This document shows, piece by piece, positions 22,669 through 34,167 of a stretch of DNA of 64,000 nt. The translations under genes and the position numbers were made by a program. Every line of letters starts with the position of its first letter. Position 1 is the stretch's first letter. Source of the DNA: Turnera subulata (taxonomy: Eukaryota; Streptophyta; Magnoliopsida; Malpighiales; Passifloraceae); contig JAKUCV010000846.1 in NCBI GenBank assembly GCA_028386065.3, positions 1 to 64,000 of the forward strand. The letters run 5' to 3'. The notes under the pieces are model-generated. The model searched no databases. It was not told the origin of the DNA and saw only the letters and a list, made by a program, of their open reading frames with translations.

Positions 22669-25600
22669 ATGGCAACACAGTAGATAACCTATAATGTTTA
22701 AATTGGTGGGGAATTTAGACGGGAACCACATCTGATTTATGTGGTTGACAACGTGAAACAAAGATATGCTGATGTTGATGAGGTTTTCTACCACAACTTG
22801 TTGTATTTGTGTGGCGGGTTAGGTTATAAAAACGTGAAGAAATTGTTTTTTAGACTACCAAATGAGGGGAATGTAGGTAGAGACAGGGACAATACACTTG
22901 AGGAGGAGCTGCGGGAACTGGTGGATGATGACAAGGCATGTGGGCCCCTCATTGATTTATTATTGAGGCAGGGTGAAGCAGATATCTATGTAGAGCATGG
23001 GGAGGAGGACCACCCTTTTTTTGGGGTAGATAACCCTAGAAATGTGGTGAGGAGATTAAATATACCACTTCCTCCGGGTTTCTTGAATGATGAGGAAGAT
23101 GATGTGGTTGTCTTAAGCCAAGCATTTAATAGAGCTGGAGTAGAGATAGGTGAGAGCAGTCGGGGAATTGAAAATGGGAGTGAGATTGGTGAGAGTAGCG
23201 AAGGCATTAATGGAGATAGAGCTGGTCTTGAGGTAGGTGAGAGTAGTTAGGGAATTAATAGGGGTTGAAGTGAGAGTTGCGGAGGTATTAATATAGTGGA
23301 CAGGCAGCAGTTGGTTGATACTGAGGTAGTGTATGAGGTTGGTGAGGAGAATCAAGCATCTGATTTAAATGTGAGAGGAGAGCAAGACACAGATGATGAA
23401 GCTGCATCTGAGGATGGAGATGATGGAGCAATTGATGAAGCTAGAGACACAAATGTAGAAGATGAGGAGCATATGTATGATGTGCAGTTGGGGGCAGATT
23501 CAGACCACGAGTTTGGAGACACTTTTGATGCAGATCATTGGGTTGCTGTGGATGAATTGACTGACAATGAAGATGATGAGTTGCAACTGTTTAGGAGCAA
23601 GGTGAAAGAAACAATTTCAAGAAAAAAAAAGAGAAAGAAGAATTCAGGAAGCTGAATAGAGGGAAGCTGAGCAGAGAGAAGCTGAACAGAGGAAAGCTGA
23701 ACAGAGAGCAGGTGAGCAGATTGAAGCTGAACAGAGGGAAGCTGAGCAAAGAGGTACTGAACAGAGGCAAGCTGAGCAAAGAGGTGCAGAGGAGGGTGTT
23801 CCAGCTGAAAATGGCAATGAACCTGGGTCAGAAGGAAATCGGGATGCTGATGAAGGAATTCAGCAGTTAGATGCTTTGGAAGCAGAAATACAGGATCTAA
23901 GGAGGAGTGAATGGAATGAGGATGACTATGCTTTCTCAGATTGTGAAGGTAGCTTTCTGGATGTGCAAGGAAGTGATGGTGAAGGAGAAGTTGTCCAGAG
24001 GAGGCAGCGAACATCTATATACTTCAAGCCTGCAGACAAGGTTCCTAACTTCGAAGTGGGTATGATATTCCAAACAAGAGATCAAGCAAAGCAGGCCTTT
24101 GACCAATGCACCATTAGGGAGAAGGGGGATATTAAATGGAAAAAGATAGACAATGAAAGACTGAGAGCAATATGCAAGGACCCAGAATGTAGATGGTATG
24201 TTCAAGTCACCTTTCATAAGCCAAACAAAATTTGGGTGATTAGAAAATTCCCTCACAAAGAACACGACTGTGGAGCTACAAACAAGAGCAGAAGACTTGC
24301 AAACAAGGTGATTGCAAATTATTTGGTGGACAAGTTGGATCAGCATCCCAGAATATGAGGCCAACACAGATCCAAGAAGTTGCAAGAAGAAAGTTTAGGC
24401 TACGTGGTGGCTGGTGGCAGGCTAAAAATGCAAAGGATGCAATAAATAAGCATTTCCAAGGTGATGCGGCTCAGGAGTATGTCAGACTTCAGGATTATGT
24501 GGAAACACTTAGGGTTACTAATCCTGGAAGCTCTGTGTATTTGCTTCCATATGCTGAACACAGGAGGTGTGCAAGGCCTATTTTTGCCAAGTAGAGGCAA
24601 TCAAATCGAGGAGAATTGCTGCAGCAACACTTCTGGAAATGTGTTAAATCCACCACACCTGAAGAACTGGCTGAGCTTGTGGCTGAGTTCGATGAAATTT
24701 CTGAACAAGCAAAGAAGGATTTTCTGGATGCGAACCCAAAGCTATTTTGTAGAGCCTTTCAAGACACATGGAGTAAGTCTGATGTATTAGACAATAATAT
24801 GTGCGAAGTTTTTAATTGTTTCATAATTGAACCAAGGTTCAAGGCGATTGTTACAATGCTAGAAGACATTCGTCGGTTGAAAATGACTAGGATTGCTACA
24901 AACCAGCTCATGGTGTCTGAAGGAAGATCTGGGTGGAGGACTTTACTCTGTTAGGGGTTCCTTAACCAAGTTCTTGGAATTAAATGACTGCATTGCTGCC
25001 TCCTCTATGTTGCAGGTTCAACCACAGCCTGAACAGCATCCCAACCCTACAGTAGTTCAACCACTAGTTCAGACACCACTTCATTCAGTTAGAGTTCCTG
25101 TCATAAGAAGTGGCAGATTTAATAACCAGGTATAATGCTACAATATTGGTCAATCTTCTAATATTTGTATGTCATATTAAAACTATATTATGTTTGTATG
25201 TCTCAGAATATTGAATCAGGATCCAATAATGCACCTCCAACTGTCAACAGTCAGCAAAGTTGCAATGTTCCTGATGAGGTAAAGATAAACATGATTTGTG
25301 AACTATGATTATGTAATCCATACTTATGCACTTCTCCTAACATCATGCATGCTACGTAGCTATCTGTGCCATTACAACAACATGATATGCATCCCACTTC
25401 TCGAAATCCTCAAAGGCCTAGTAATAGAGGAAGGGTAAGGAGAACAAATAATAGAAGGTTTAACTTCGGTGAGGGAAGGGGTGTGTTAATAACTGAGTCG
25501 GGGTTCATTGTTGAAAATGTAAGTGTGTACATGTTATTTGTTGTCAATTCTCACATTACTACTTGCTTAAGTTGGGGAATTTCATGTTCGATATCTTCTT

Positions 25601-25954
25601 CCCTTATAGCCTAGAACAAGGTCACAAAGAATCCATCTTGTGCCCATTAGCCGAGGCAGACCAAGGCGAACCTTGACTGATATAATGCGTGATCAACGCA
25701 TGCGTGATCAATCTAGCACCGATAATCCTGATGGTGAAGGTAAATCTCTGACTGTTGTTTTGATTTTTGTATGCTGAATGATGCATATTGTGTTGGTCAT
25801 TGATATACTTACATTGTTGGTGCTGGATTTTGGCATTGTAGGAGATCACGAGCTTCTAGTCCTTTTTAAGAATGGCCTTAGGGGCAGAGGCAGAGGAAGA
25901 GGTAGAGGAAGAGGAAGCATGGCAACTCGTGGCAGGAGAGGTGGTGCTACTTGA
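22669..25954 (+). pseudogene. mudrA-type MULE transposase, broken and lacking its catalytic core
   Basis: The ATG at 22669 follows an intron-like acceptor (GGTGCAG). The N-terminus (IGGEFRREPHLIYV, YLCGGLGYKNVKKLFFRLPN) resembles the PB1-like domain of plant MULE transposases. A Glu/Asp-rich linker with a 5-residue repeat follows, then the MuDR DNA-binding domain (FEVGMIFQTRDQAKQAFDQC, CKDPECRWYVQVTF, HDCGATNKSRRLANKVIANY). The frame then passes from VETLRVTNPGSSVY directly to LPYAEHRRCAR, so most of the DDE core is deleted. The SWIM zinc-finger end is also missing. Stops occur at codons 5 and 11, near 23250, at 23655 and at 24594, and there are at least two frameshifts. Late exons read a Pro/Gln-rich tail and a Gly/Arg-rich C-terminus ending GRRGGAT. 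Confidence 0.9.
23648..23795 (+). repeat. 15-bp tandem repeat encoding xAEQR pentapeptides
   Basis: About ten imperfect GAAGCTGA(A/G)CAGAG-type units encode REAEQ / KAEQR / GTEQR variants in the transposase linker. One unit has TAG in place of CAG. It would form a charged helix. Confidence 0.85.
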
Positions 25955-26733
25955 AATTGGACGGGAGACCCTCGAAATTTGGCTGGATGTATCGCTTTTG
26001 AATATTGCTTCTTTAGGTTTAGCTTCAGATTGTGCCACATTTGGATATGTCTCTAGGCAATCACCGTTGACATTCTGTTTTTGGATACTTGTATCTGGGC
26101 AAGCACAATCGATGTTTTATGCTATGTTTTTTTTCTGGATATTTGCCTCTGGGCAAGCACTGCTTGATGTTATGTATTACAGGATGTTTATCTCTATCTA
26201 TCTATGGGTATGAATTCCGATTTTTAGTTATAGTTATGTTGTTTCCTATGCATGCTTTCGGTGATATGTTTGTATAGCAATGTGTGGATGTTATGTTTGT
26301 GAATGTTCGCCAATTCGCATTCACCCTGGTTTTCTGTTGCATTAATATTGTTTATCAAATCAAATATCTTCTTAGGTAGATTGTTCAGTTACATCGATAA
26401 TGGCTGGAACTTTTTCTCCCTTAGTTGATAACATGCCTGGAACCTTTTACTCTATCTTCGATAAGATGTGTGGAAGCATAATAACGAAAACGCACTCCTA
26501 TACCATTCATCATAACAATGGTAGGAACAAATTGAAAATTTATACATAATAACAACGGCTTCACTACTCCCCAATCTCTACATCCATTTTGGAGAAGGCA
26601 GTTAACATTTTAAAATGCCATTCAGGGTACAACCACAAACAACTCCGTTCAAAACATACTAAACATACTACATGCCATTCAGGGTAAAACCCACATTTTC
26701 CCCAGCCCCCAAGATCCTGCGTTATACAAATTA

Positions 26734-27255
26734 TTACAATGCATTAATACTTCCTCCATAACTGCAACTAATTACAATGCAAACAAGTAGGACGCTCAAA
26801 GCTAAACATACTGTAGGGACTCCAACGCATCCACTTGAACATTCAACAGCAACCTTCGCCGTGTGTGTGCGGATATCGTTCAGCTCTGATTTCAAATTTC
26901 TTATCTGCTCTTCCAGCTCTTCATTGCGATTGATGAGTTGCCTCTCCCGATTCCTTAGCCCAATCAATAGTTGTTGTGCTCTTCCTTCATGCTGCCCGTC
27001 CACCCATCTCCAAAAACCACATCGCTCCGAACCACCACAGTTATTAAATCTCCTACCTGGGTTGTCATCGCTCCACGAATACCACTTTGGAGACACCTGC
27101 CCACATGAACAAAACATCACTTCGCCGTAACTATGGTCGGGTTTCTGTCTGACAGTTGAAATCATGAAATCCTTATCGATGCGAGCACTAGTGGCAGTGC
27201 GCTTAGAAGAAACGGACTTGAACGAAACGTTGGATGATGAAGCAGAATGGGACAT
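26734..27255 (-). CDS. zf-GRF zinc finger, coiled-coil and membrane-anchor protein encoded in the MULE
   Basis: I chose the ATG at 27255 (ACCATGTCC context). The 37 codons open upstream are a TC-rich leader inside or next to the TIR. The 173-residue protein has a Ser-rich N-terminus (SHSASSSNVSFKSVSSKR), a GRF-type zinc finger at about residues 47-86 (FCSCGQVSPKWYSWSDDNPG, RRFNNCGG, RCGFWRWVDGQ), a Glu/Arg/Asn coiled coil at about 95-130 (LLIGLRNRERQLINRNEELE), and a hydrophobic C-terminal segment (VCLALSVLLVCIVISC) that could anchor it in a membrane. GRF fingers bind nucleic acid in other proteins. It is the only uninterrupted gene of the element and converges on the transposase. Its role in transposition is unknown; a captured host ORF is the alternative. 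Confidence 0.75.
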   Translation of the reverse strand: MSHSASSSNVSFKSVSSKRTATSARIDKDFMISTVRQKPDHSYGEVMFCSCGQVSPKWYSWSDDNPGRRFNNCGGSERCGFWRWVDGQHEGRAQQLLIGLRNRERQLINRNEELEEQIRNLKSELNDIRTHTAKVAVECSSGCVGVPTVCLALSVLLVCIVISCSYGGSINAL

Positions 27256-27524
27256 GGTGGGTTGTGTGGGTGGAAGAAAGAAAAGGATTTGGGGAATTAG
27301 GGTTGAGAGCTGCGCCCAAAAGAAAAGAAAAGAAAGAAGAAGAGTAAAAGGAAAGAGAGACAACACTGCCGCCCACTTACTCTCATTCCTTTTAAAACAA
27401 AATTAAAAAAACATTCTCCATGAATCGTTTTTTAATGTTATTTGGAAAAGCTTTTCCATTTAATTGAAGAAAAGATTTTGGGAAAAAGAAATTCGAGAAA
27501 AAAAACTGGATGAGAAAAAAAATG

Positions 27525-27708
27525 GGAGGCGCGCGGGCCCCACAGACACGTGTCACACCCACAGCATCCAACCGGCAACAGAGGGTAAAAAGGACATAGT
27601 GGCCCGGTTAACTGAAACTTCAGGGAGCTGTTGAGTGAAATTGAAGGAAGAGGGACAACAAATGCGAAATCGACAAAGTGTAAGGACAGAAAAAAAACTT
27701 TTTTACCC
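27525..27708 (-). repeat. Right terminal inverted repeat of the MULE
   Basis: Inverted partner of 21219-21412 with about 90 percent identity by eye. Confidence 0.93.
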
Positions 27709-27717
27709 ATAGATATA
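27709..27717 (+). repeat. 9-bp target-site duplication of the MULE, right copy
   Basis: ATAGATATA, identical to 21210-21218. Confidence 0.95.
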
Positions 27718-27787
27718 TGTTTTTGCAAATTATATTATCAACTTCTAGGGATTAATGGTACTCTCATTTGGCAAGTGTAATACATAC

Positions 27788-27901
27788 GTTTTTTTTATAC
27801 TAGTTGATGTTGAAGGCGAGGCTCAAACTCGAGACCTTACCTGGCCTTGTTGCTTTTGTACAAGTACCAATATGCTACAAACCTATTTGTAAGTAGAATA
27901 T
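27788..27901 (-). mobile_element. tRNA-derived SINE-like insertion with 8-bp TSD
   Basis: On the minus strand box-A-like TAGCATATTGGTAC and box-B-like GAGTTTGAGCCTCG are followed by a short A run (T8 on the plus strand, 27789-27796). ATACATAC at 27780-27787 is repeated at 27902-27909. Confidence 0.55.
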
Positions 27902-29399
27902 ATACATACATGAATTGTAATTCTTCTCATTATTTTTGTTACGACCTTTGAGATCAGATGCGATGATGGTGCTGGAAAGAAATCACACACTGCTATATTT
28001 CCGACGATCAACCCTCTTAGATCCTTCAGTTTTGGCATGGTCTGCAAAACTCTATACTGGTATTTGGTCATATGCATCAGGACCGTCGTGGCAGGCTGAA
28101 TGTGCCATTGCCTTGTCGGTTCTTTGATTTCTTCGACAGCCAAGCCATGCATCCTGGATCGATCCGCTTGATTTGAGCCACCTGTTTTCTGTAATCAAAT
28201 AATCAGCCAAAGCTATCAGTTTTCTTGATGAAATATGGTGGTTCTTGTCTTTGCAAAGTAAATCAAGCTAGCCAATTGTGATGATGGGTGTTGCTTTTTG
28301 GATGCTTGTGCAGCTTTATATTTAATTACTCGTTATTGCTTTCAATTTGAAACCATTTACTGTTTGGCATTGTTACTTCTTAGCATAGTTATCCAAATCG
28401 GACCTAAGACCACAAATCATGATTCATTTGGTCGCCCCGGTTTGAATCAGAAACTACAATATTCGTCATAAATATATATGAATTGGCAAGCACGTATGCT
28501 TTATAGCTATAACCATTACGAGAAAGAAGAAAGTAAAGCTATCGATATAGCTAGTTGCATCTAGTAGTGCAAACTAACACAACCAAGTCGTTCCGGCAGA
28601 GGAAACTGGGATCGTCTCATATGTTCAACTACAACATTCTTCACAATCACAATCAGAACTATAAATATACGGTAAGAACTATTGAAAGAGTAAGTTAAAA
28701 CTATTCCATACCTCGTTGCAGCCGGTGGTACATCATGGAGTGGTTCATGGTCTATTGAGATCCCAAGAGTCTTTAATATTGGGGAAGCACTGCAGATGAT
28801 CTACAACGGAAAAGAACATACATGTTCTTTATCACGTCATTACCAGTGCCTTCCGGATGCTCTCTGCCATATATGTTTCATTACCAGTTGCACTTTATCA
28901 TCTGCTTTTGGGACTGCAGCTGAAAATTTTCTCTTCAAGCACTGACATGTCAAATTAAGTTACATGTCAGTGCATGAATTTTATTAACCATTGAGTGGGT
29001 TGTTGAAGGTTAAACCTCCCAGATTTTATAAGGGGAAAAAAATGTTGCACTTGCTAAGATCACAATAAGCCGTAAGCCCTTCCGTGGATCCACTTTTCTG
29101 GTTGATGAGAGATCCATCCGTTTTAAAATCTGGTAGGAAATCACTAAAATCACTAAACTCAACAAGGTTCTCACAGTGGCAAATTTTTGTTTGTGATAGT
29201 TTCATACAGTAGTGGAGGAGTATCCAAATGGAGGCCATGATTTGGACTGAAGTATGCTGGATCTAGCACTGGACTCAAAACCAATGCACTAGCTATTGGT
29301 TTATATTTGTGGCAAACTTTTTTGGAAGAAACCTAATAGCTACACCACCTGACATCACTTCTTCCTCTTACCTATAAACCTAGAGGGGAGCAGACATAT
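27902..29399. other. Decayed gene-like sequence; no confident gene
   Basis: Short minus-strand frames with splice-like borders lie at about 28152-27930 (TKYQYRVLQTMPKLKDLRGL) and 28810-28700 (IICSASPILKTLGISIDHEP). The second weakly resembles the FBD end of F-box/LRR proteins (aspiLKtL pattern), but the frames are short and disconnected. A perfect 12-bp hairpin is at 28939-28973. I do not name a product. Confidence 0.3.
28939..28973. repeat. Short perfect hairpin
   Basis: GCACTGACATGT (28939-28950) and ACATGTCAGTGC (28962-28973) are exact reverse complements with an 11-nt loop. Confidence 0.9.
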
Positions 29400-29410
29400 A
29401 TAGTGTTATA

Positions 29411-30165
29411 TTTTTTTTTTTTTGAGATGAGAAATTTATATTAAACTATAAGAAGAAATACAAGAATGTACAAAGACATCCAAACGGAAAGCATCATCAA
29501 AAAACGGATAAGCGCCAACAAAACGAATAAAAACAATACAACCAAAAGAAAAGTCCAAAACAGATCCAAAACTACATGAAATTCAAAGTAACAGGGACAC
29601 CCCTCCAATTCTGAACAGTTTCAACCGAGGAAATAAGGTCATACATGCCATAAGGGAACTCCACTTGCTTTGCCTTTATCCAAAGCCAGGTTCTGAACAG
29701 GATAAGATTGAATAGAGACCCAATCCACTTCTTCGTTCCTAAAAACTTTATTGTTGCGCACCAACCATAAGGACCACCGTAGCAAAGAAAATGGACAGCC
29801 AGGAAGACCGAGCTTTGGGGATTCCACCTACATCAAACCAAGTTACAAACAGGGATTCAATATCAGCAGGTATACACCATTGTACTCCCCACCATCTGCA
29901 AAGTTTGGACCATAACAACCATACCCGTCTACAGTGAAGAAAAAGATGGTCACGCTTCTCCACCTCTGTCTCACAAAAAGGACACCTAGCCTGCTCAATC
30001 TCCAGCACATTCCTATCTAACAAAGCAGACCTAGTACAAATCCCGTTTAGAAAACCAAACCACAAAAAAATACTTAACCTTGGGAGGAACAAGAGACAAC
30101 CACACTGCTGGTTTTTTATTAGAAGGTGCTAGTTTATATTGATATAGACTACCAGACTTAACCCC
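29411..30165 (-). mobile_element. 5'-truncated LINE with poly(A) and 11-bp TSD
   Basis: The minus strand carries the C-terminal zinc-binding (zf-RVT) region of a plant LINE reverse transcriptase. A poly(T) run at 29411-29423 on the plus strand is its poly(A) tail. ATAGTGTTATA flanks it at 29400-29410 and 30166-30176, an 11-bp target duplication. Everything 5' of the zf-RVT region is missing, as usual for aborted target-primed reverse transcription. Confidence 0.9.
29639..30092 (-). pseudogene. LINE reverse transcriptase C-terminal zf-RVT domain
   Basis: Reads LPRLSIFLWFGFLNGICTRS, then the zinc-binding ARCPFCETEVEKRDHLFLHC with CxxC-H-C spacing, then RRVWLLWSKLCRWWG and, after a one-base shift near 29760, SLWLVRNNKVFRNEEVDW. 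The order and motifs match the end of ORF2 of plant L1-type elements. It is a fragment. Confidence 0.88.
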
Positions 30166-30176
30166 ATAGTGTTATA

Positions 30177-31649
30177 CATGGAGGCATGTTTCATGGGGAA
30201 AAAAAAAAATGGCAAAGTTTAGAGTTAAGAGGGCAAAAGAAAAAGGGTGAAAAATATACCACATCACAGCTGCAAAGGAAAAAAGGATGAAAAATCAGTC
30301 AACACTAAGAACACAAAGACATGAAACAATAGAAGATAAAGATTTAAAAAAAAAAACATTGTAGAGCTTCCCCTGCCGGACGCAGGATTTGATGAACACC
30401 TGTCAGACACTAAACCAATCAATATTAGCATCAAAAAAAAAATTGAACAAATTAATATGATAGAAAGAGTGCTGAATGAATTAGTACTGTCATGCAGGCA
30501 TTGAACATTTCAAATCTGGGTCTACAGCATTTCTAAACAAGCAGCAGCAACACTCACTGAATTCTCAACGGCAACAACAATAACAAGACAAGTCCGGGAA
30601 AACCCAGATGTTTAGCAGAACGAAGCCAATTTCTATATTGTCAATGGAAAAAGCAAGACAAACCAATTTAGGAAAGCTTAAAATTGAAAGCAGAAATCCA
30701 GTACTAGCTAATTAAGTAACCCAAAAAAAAGGGTGGGGGGAGGAGAGGGTCGGGGAGGGGAGAAGAACAAAGCTTTGAAGCCAAATTTGATACCATTTCC
30801 ACCACCCATCACCTGGTGAACAGTACTTCACAGACCAAACAATCTGTACCCCATACGAAGTTGAAGAAATTAGCAGTGATCGAGCAAACTAAATTCATGG
30901 ACTAAAAGTTTATTATCTGAATCAAAAAAAAAAAAAAACCCAAAGAGGGAAAAGTTTACCTTTAGTTTCCCCAGCGAGAACCACAGCTTCTCTTTTGTTA
31001 GCCTTATGGAAAAGGTCGCCAATGTGCATGGGAGCAGTAAACCCATGGGAGGACTACAGCTGATGTGGAGGTATATGCGGATTTGAGAGAGGTGTCAGCT
31101 GACCTCATGTCAAGGGCTTTCTTTGAAAGTTCTTATGCTAGCTTACTCAAATCCGCATATACCTCCATCAAAATTCCCAGGAGTTTAGTGTTTAACTTCC
31201 TCTCCATGAAAACATCTACTTGATGACCTAGTTCCAAGCACAGCCTCCAATAGCACAGCAGATTACTCAACTAATAGGAGTTTCACAGTAGAAGTAAAAT
31301 CATGATTTAAGGTTCTAGCAATCCAGCGAAAGAAGGCACTACCAACAGAGGAACCGTAAATTAGGTAGCTAAGAGTTATAAACAAATAAGTGTCCTTCTC
31401 TGTCAAATTTACACTATAAAAAACTGAAATATCAATTTCCTCACCCATTTATTCTACACATGAAACATATAGCATTGAACTACATGAGAGAGAACCCTTT
31501 TCATGGTGTTTGAAACTTTCATTCCACAAAACTGTCAACAAATTCTTCAAGCCTACCAAGTAATTTTATAAGAAGAGTTTAATGTTTAACAAATTACCTA
31601 CACTTCCTCTCCTCACCCCATTGGTAGGAAAAAAACTTGATGGCCTACA
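30177..31649. other. No gene; A-rich simple sequence, foldback and partial repeat of 31660-31800
   Basis: Contains several A-runs and a G-rich patch near 30730-30760. A GCCGGACGCAGGATTT word at 30376 is shared with 49677. A strong inverted repeat is at 31061-31170. The block 31290-31400 matches 18280-18350 of copy A. No coding signal. Confidence 0.4.
31061..31170. ncRNA. miRNA-precursor-like foldback (candidate)
   Basis: The arm 31061-31087 pairs with 31146-31170 over 25 bp with one bulged T. The paired core includes GGAGGTATATGCGGATTTG and its reverse complement. The loop is 58 nt, for a total of 110 nt, within the plant pre-miRNA range. I do not recognise a known miRNA family. It could equally be a small foldback element or a local inverted duplication. 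Confidence 0.4.
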
Positions 31650-33320
31650 TAAATTAAAATCATTACAGCCTCCAAAATCACAGAAGAAACCCTAGATCAG
31701 GTAGCCAAAAGTTATAATCAAAAACACTAAGGTATCATATGCATGCATTTGGAACCGTAGCCTGAAAAAATTCTCTCCAACTTCTCGAACCCTAAATCGG
31801 ATATATATCACCAAAACAAAAATTGCTCAATAGATAGGTAGACAGACACATGTTTTGTGCTTCAGCCCACAATAAATTAGTGACCTTGTAAAGCTCTTGG
31901 AAGCTTCAGCAAGTGCATGCAAAGGCTTCATCAACTTCTTCATTTGATAGCCCCTAATACTTAAACTACGAGACAAACGTCCATTGGTTGTGCTGGATGG
32001 TGAAGCAAAACTACGAGACAAACGTCCCTTGGTTGTGCTGGATGGTGAAGCAGAAGAAGGTAACGCATGGAGGAGAAGCCGACACAGGAGGAGATATTAT
32101 CCCCAGACACTTACATTCAGTTTATATATAACATTGTTTTCAAGATTTTTTTTTACAACTTATTTATATAGTTTCTCCATATTTGTTAACTTGTATTGGA
32201 TAAAAATGTATAATTTGCATGCACTAAAAACTTTTACCTACACAAACACTTTAATTTGCAACCCACTTTCACACCCATATATATTCTTTTTTATCCCGTT
32301 GCTGTTGTTATTTTGTTTCCCCACAAAATTTCATTTCCAAGGAGTAGTTATTATGCTAGCTTAAAATTTGTTACTAAAGGCTGACCATGGATTCATCCTT
32401 TTTATGATGAGTATTAAAAAAACTAAATTGGTTATTAAAAATACAAGGTTGTAAACAAACCAAGTAAAAGTTAATATTATACAAAAAAAATTGCACCATT
32501 TATCTTTATAAGATAGAATGTATTTAAAAGTATGTTCTACATAAAACAAAGTGTGTTAAAAAATATTTTTAAAAGCATAGTATCACAATTTATTGTACTT
32601 TTTATAGTATTTGTTATACTCTATAATATGCTTCCCCCATCTATTACTCTGATTAGATGAAATAGTATTGTGGTTCACACAATACAAATAGCTGCATACT
32701 GGGAAGGAGGCTGTCTAACATATTTTTTATCCTTATTAGTGTTTCGCAACATTGTCCTGTTAGAAAGAAAACTCTACATTTTTTTCTAATTTTCATACAG
32801 ACATTTTCTTACTGCCATTCACACAATACTCTTACTCTCTCACCATCTCTTTATTAATCTTATTAAAAATAGTGTCTCAAACCAGATAATGGATGGTCTG
32901 TTTGAAAAGAGACTGTTGTGTATATTTATCTAATTTCTATACACATACTCTTTTTACCTCTCTATTAATTTTATTAAAAGAACTGTCTGACAACAGATAA
33001 TAACCAATGCATGTCGGGAACCTGAGGAAAACCAAATATTTATCTTATTTCAGATGATCATGATGAGAAGGACGAAGACACTATTGATGCGCCAGGCTTT
33101 GACAACAAAGCTTTGTCTTTCTCATTTGTATCTGTGGAAACTTTTAACAGCGGGCATTAATTTTCAAATCATGTGATTCTTCCTTTTTTATGCTATTTTT
33201 TTTTTTTATGCTAGAATGATGTGATTTTTGAGGCTCAATTTTATCTAACGTTTACACTCTAGCAGCCCACCATATCTTTATAATTTGAATGCTATTTATT
33301 CTTACCATCTTCAATGTGTG
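31650..33320. repeat. Segmental duplication copy B, first part
   Basis: 31650-32580 parallels 18240-19140 of copy A, and 32640-33025 parallels part of its minisatellite. 33050-33165 is unique to this copy: after a TTATTTCAG acceptor-like site it reads DDHDEKDEDTIDAPGFDNKA and LSFSFVSVETFNSGH before a TAA, a possible last exon of an unknown gene. 33215-33310 recurs at the right end of the window (63905-64000). The copy is broken at 33321 by the hAT-like element. Confidence 0.8.
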
Positions 33321-34167
33321 TTAGGGCTGAGCAAAAAAGCCGAGCCAACCGTGCCGAGCTGATACCGAGGTTAAACCGGCAGTATAGGTCGAAAAATGGG
33401 TAAGTCCCCGAGCCACCCCATTTTTTTGTACCGTGCCGAATTAAAGGGTATCAGGGGTCGGTCGGCTGTGTTTCGAACCGTCGGTTCTCGGCACAGGCCG
33501 ATATTCGCCTGGCCCGACAGACACACCCTCAATCGAAGAAAAATAAACAACCCAACCCAAATTTTCCAACCCAATACCCAGCAACCCACCCAAGTCCACA
33601 ACACAAATTAAAACCCTAAAATCACTTCGCTATACTCTCTTGCCCTCTCACTATCTCACTCTCATTCTCTCTCTCAGTCTCTCTCTCAAACCCTCCTCTC
33701 TGTCTCTCTCTCAACTCCGGCCGGCCTCCCTTCCTCCTCTGAGGCCCTTCCGCCCTAATTCCCCTCTTCCCTCATCACTAATCTCCACGAAACTTGTCAC
33801 TAAACTCAACTTGCGGTAGAATACGGTGGCTGTGATTTTCTTTTAGCGCTTTTCTACCGCAATCAAAGGAAGAAAAAAGCTTAAAGCTACCGCAATCTAG
33901 GTACACTCCACCGTCCACCATGCCATCTCCAATCCTTCCCTCTGACAGCCCCCTCCACCGCTTCTCCTCCGACGGCCAACTTCACTAAGAACCTCAACCT
34001 CTTCCTCAAGTGTCATCGCTCTGTTGTTGATTTTATGTTTTGCTGTGGGTAGTGATTAGATTTATGAGAGCAGATCTCGGTGAAGAAAATGAGGGAGCAG
34101 ATCTGAAAATTAAATAGAAATTTATTATTTTAATTTCACTCTTTGAATTGATTTTTTGGTTTTTTCT

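Larger units (their letters stand above)
21219..27708. mobile_element. Mutator-like element (MULE), 6490 bp, two convergent genes
   Basis: Long TIRs (about 190 bp) start GAGTAAATAG on the left and, reverse-complemented, GGGTAAAAAA on the right, followed by colinear TTCTGTCCTTACA-TTTGTCG and CCGGTTGGATGCTGTGGG blocks. The element is flanked by a perfect 9-bp direct repeat ATAGATATA (21210-21218 and 27709-27717), the Mutator hallmark. Inside are a broken mudrA-type transposase gene (+) and a convergent zf-GRF gene (-). Intact TSD and TIRs with a dead transposase suggest it moved with trans-supplied transposase or decayed after insertion. Confidence 0.95.

Noticed and set aside
23535..24014. 159-residue minus-strand frame over the MULE transposase
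   Set aside because: Low-complexity antisense of the acidic/EAEQR region; the plus strand explains the sequence.
27256..27366. N-terminal extension of the zf-GRF ORF (37 hydrophobic residues)
   Set aside because: It is TC-rich leader next to the TIR; the ATG at 27255 has better context. A signal peptide here is unlikely.
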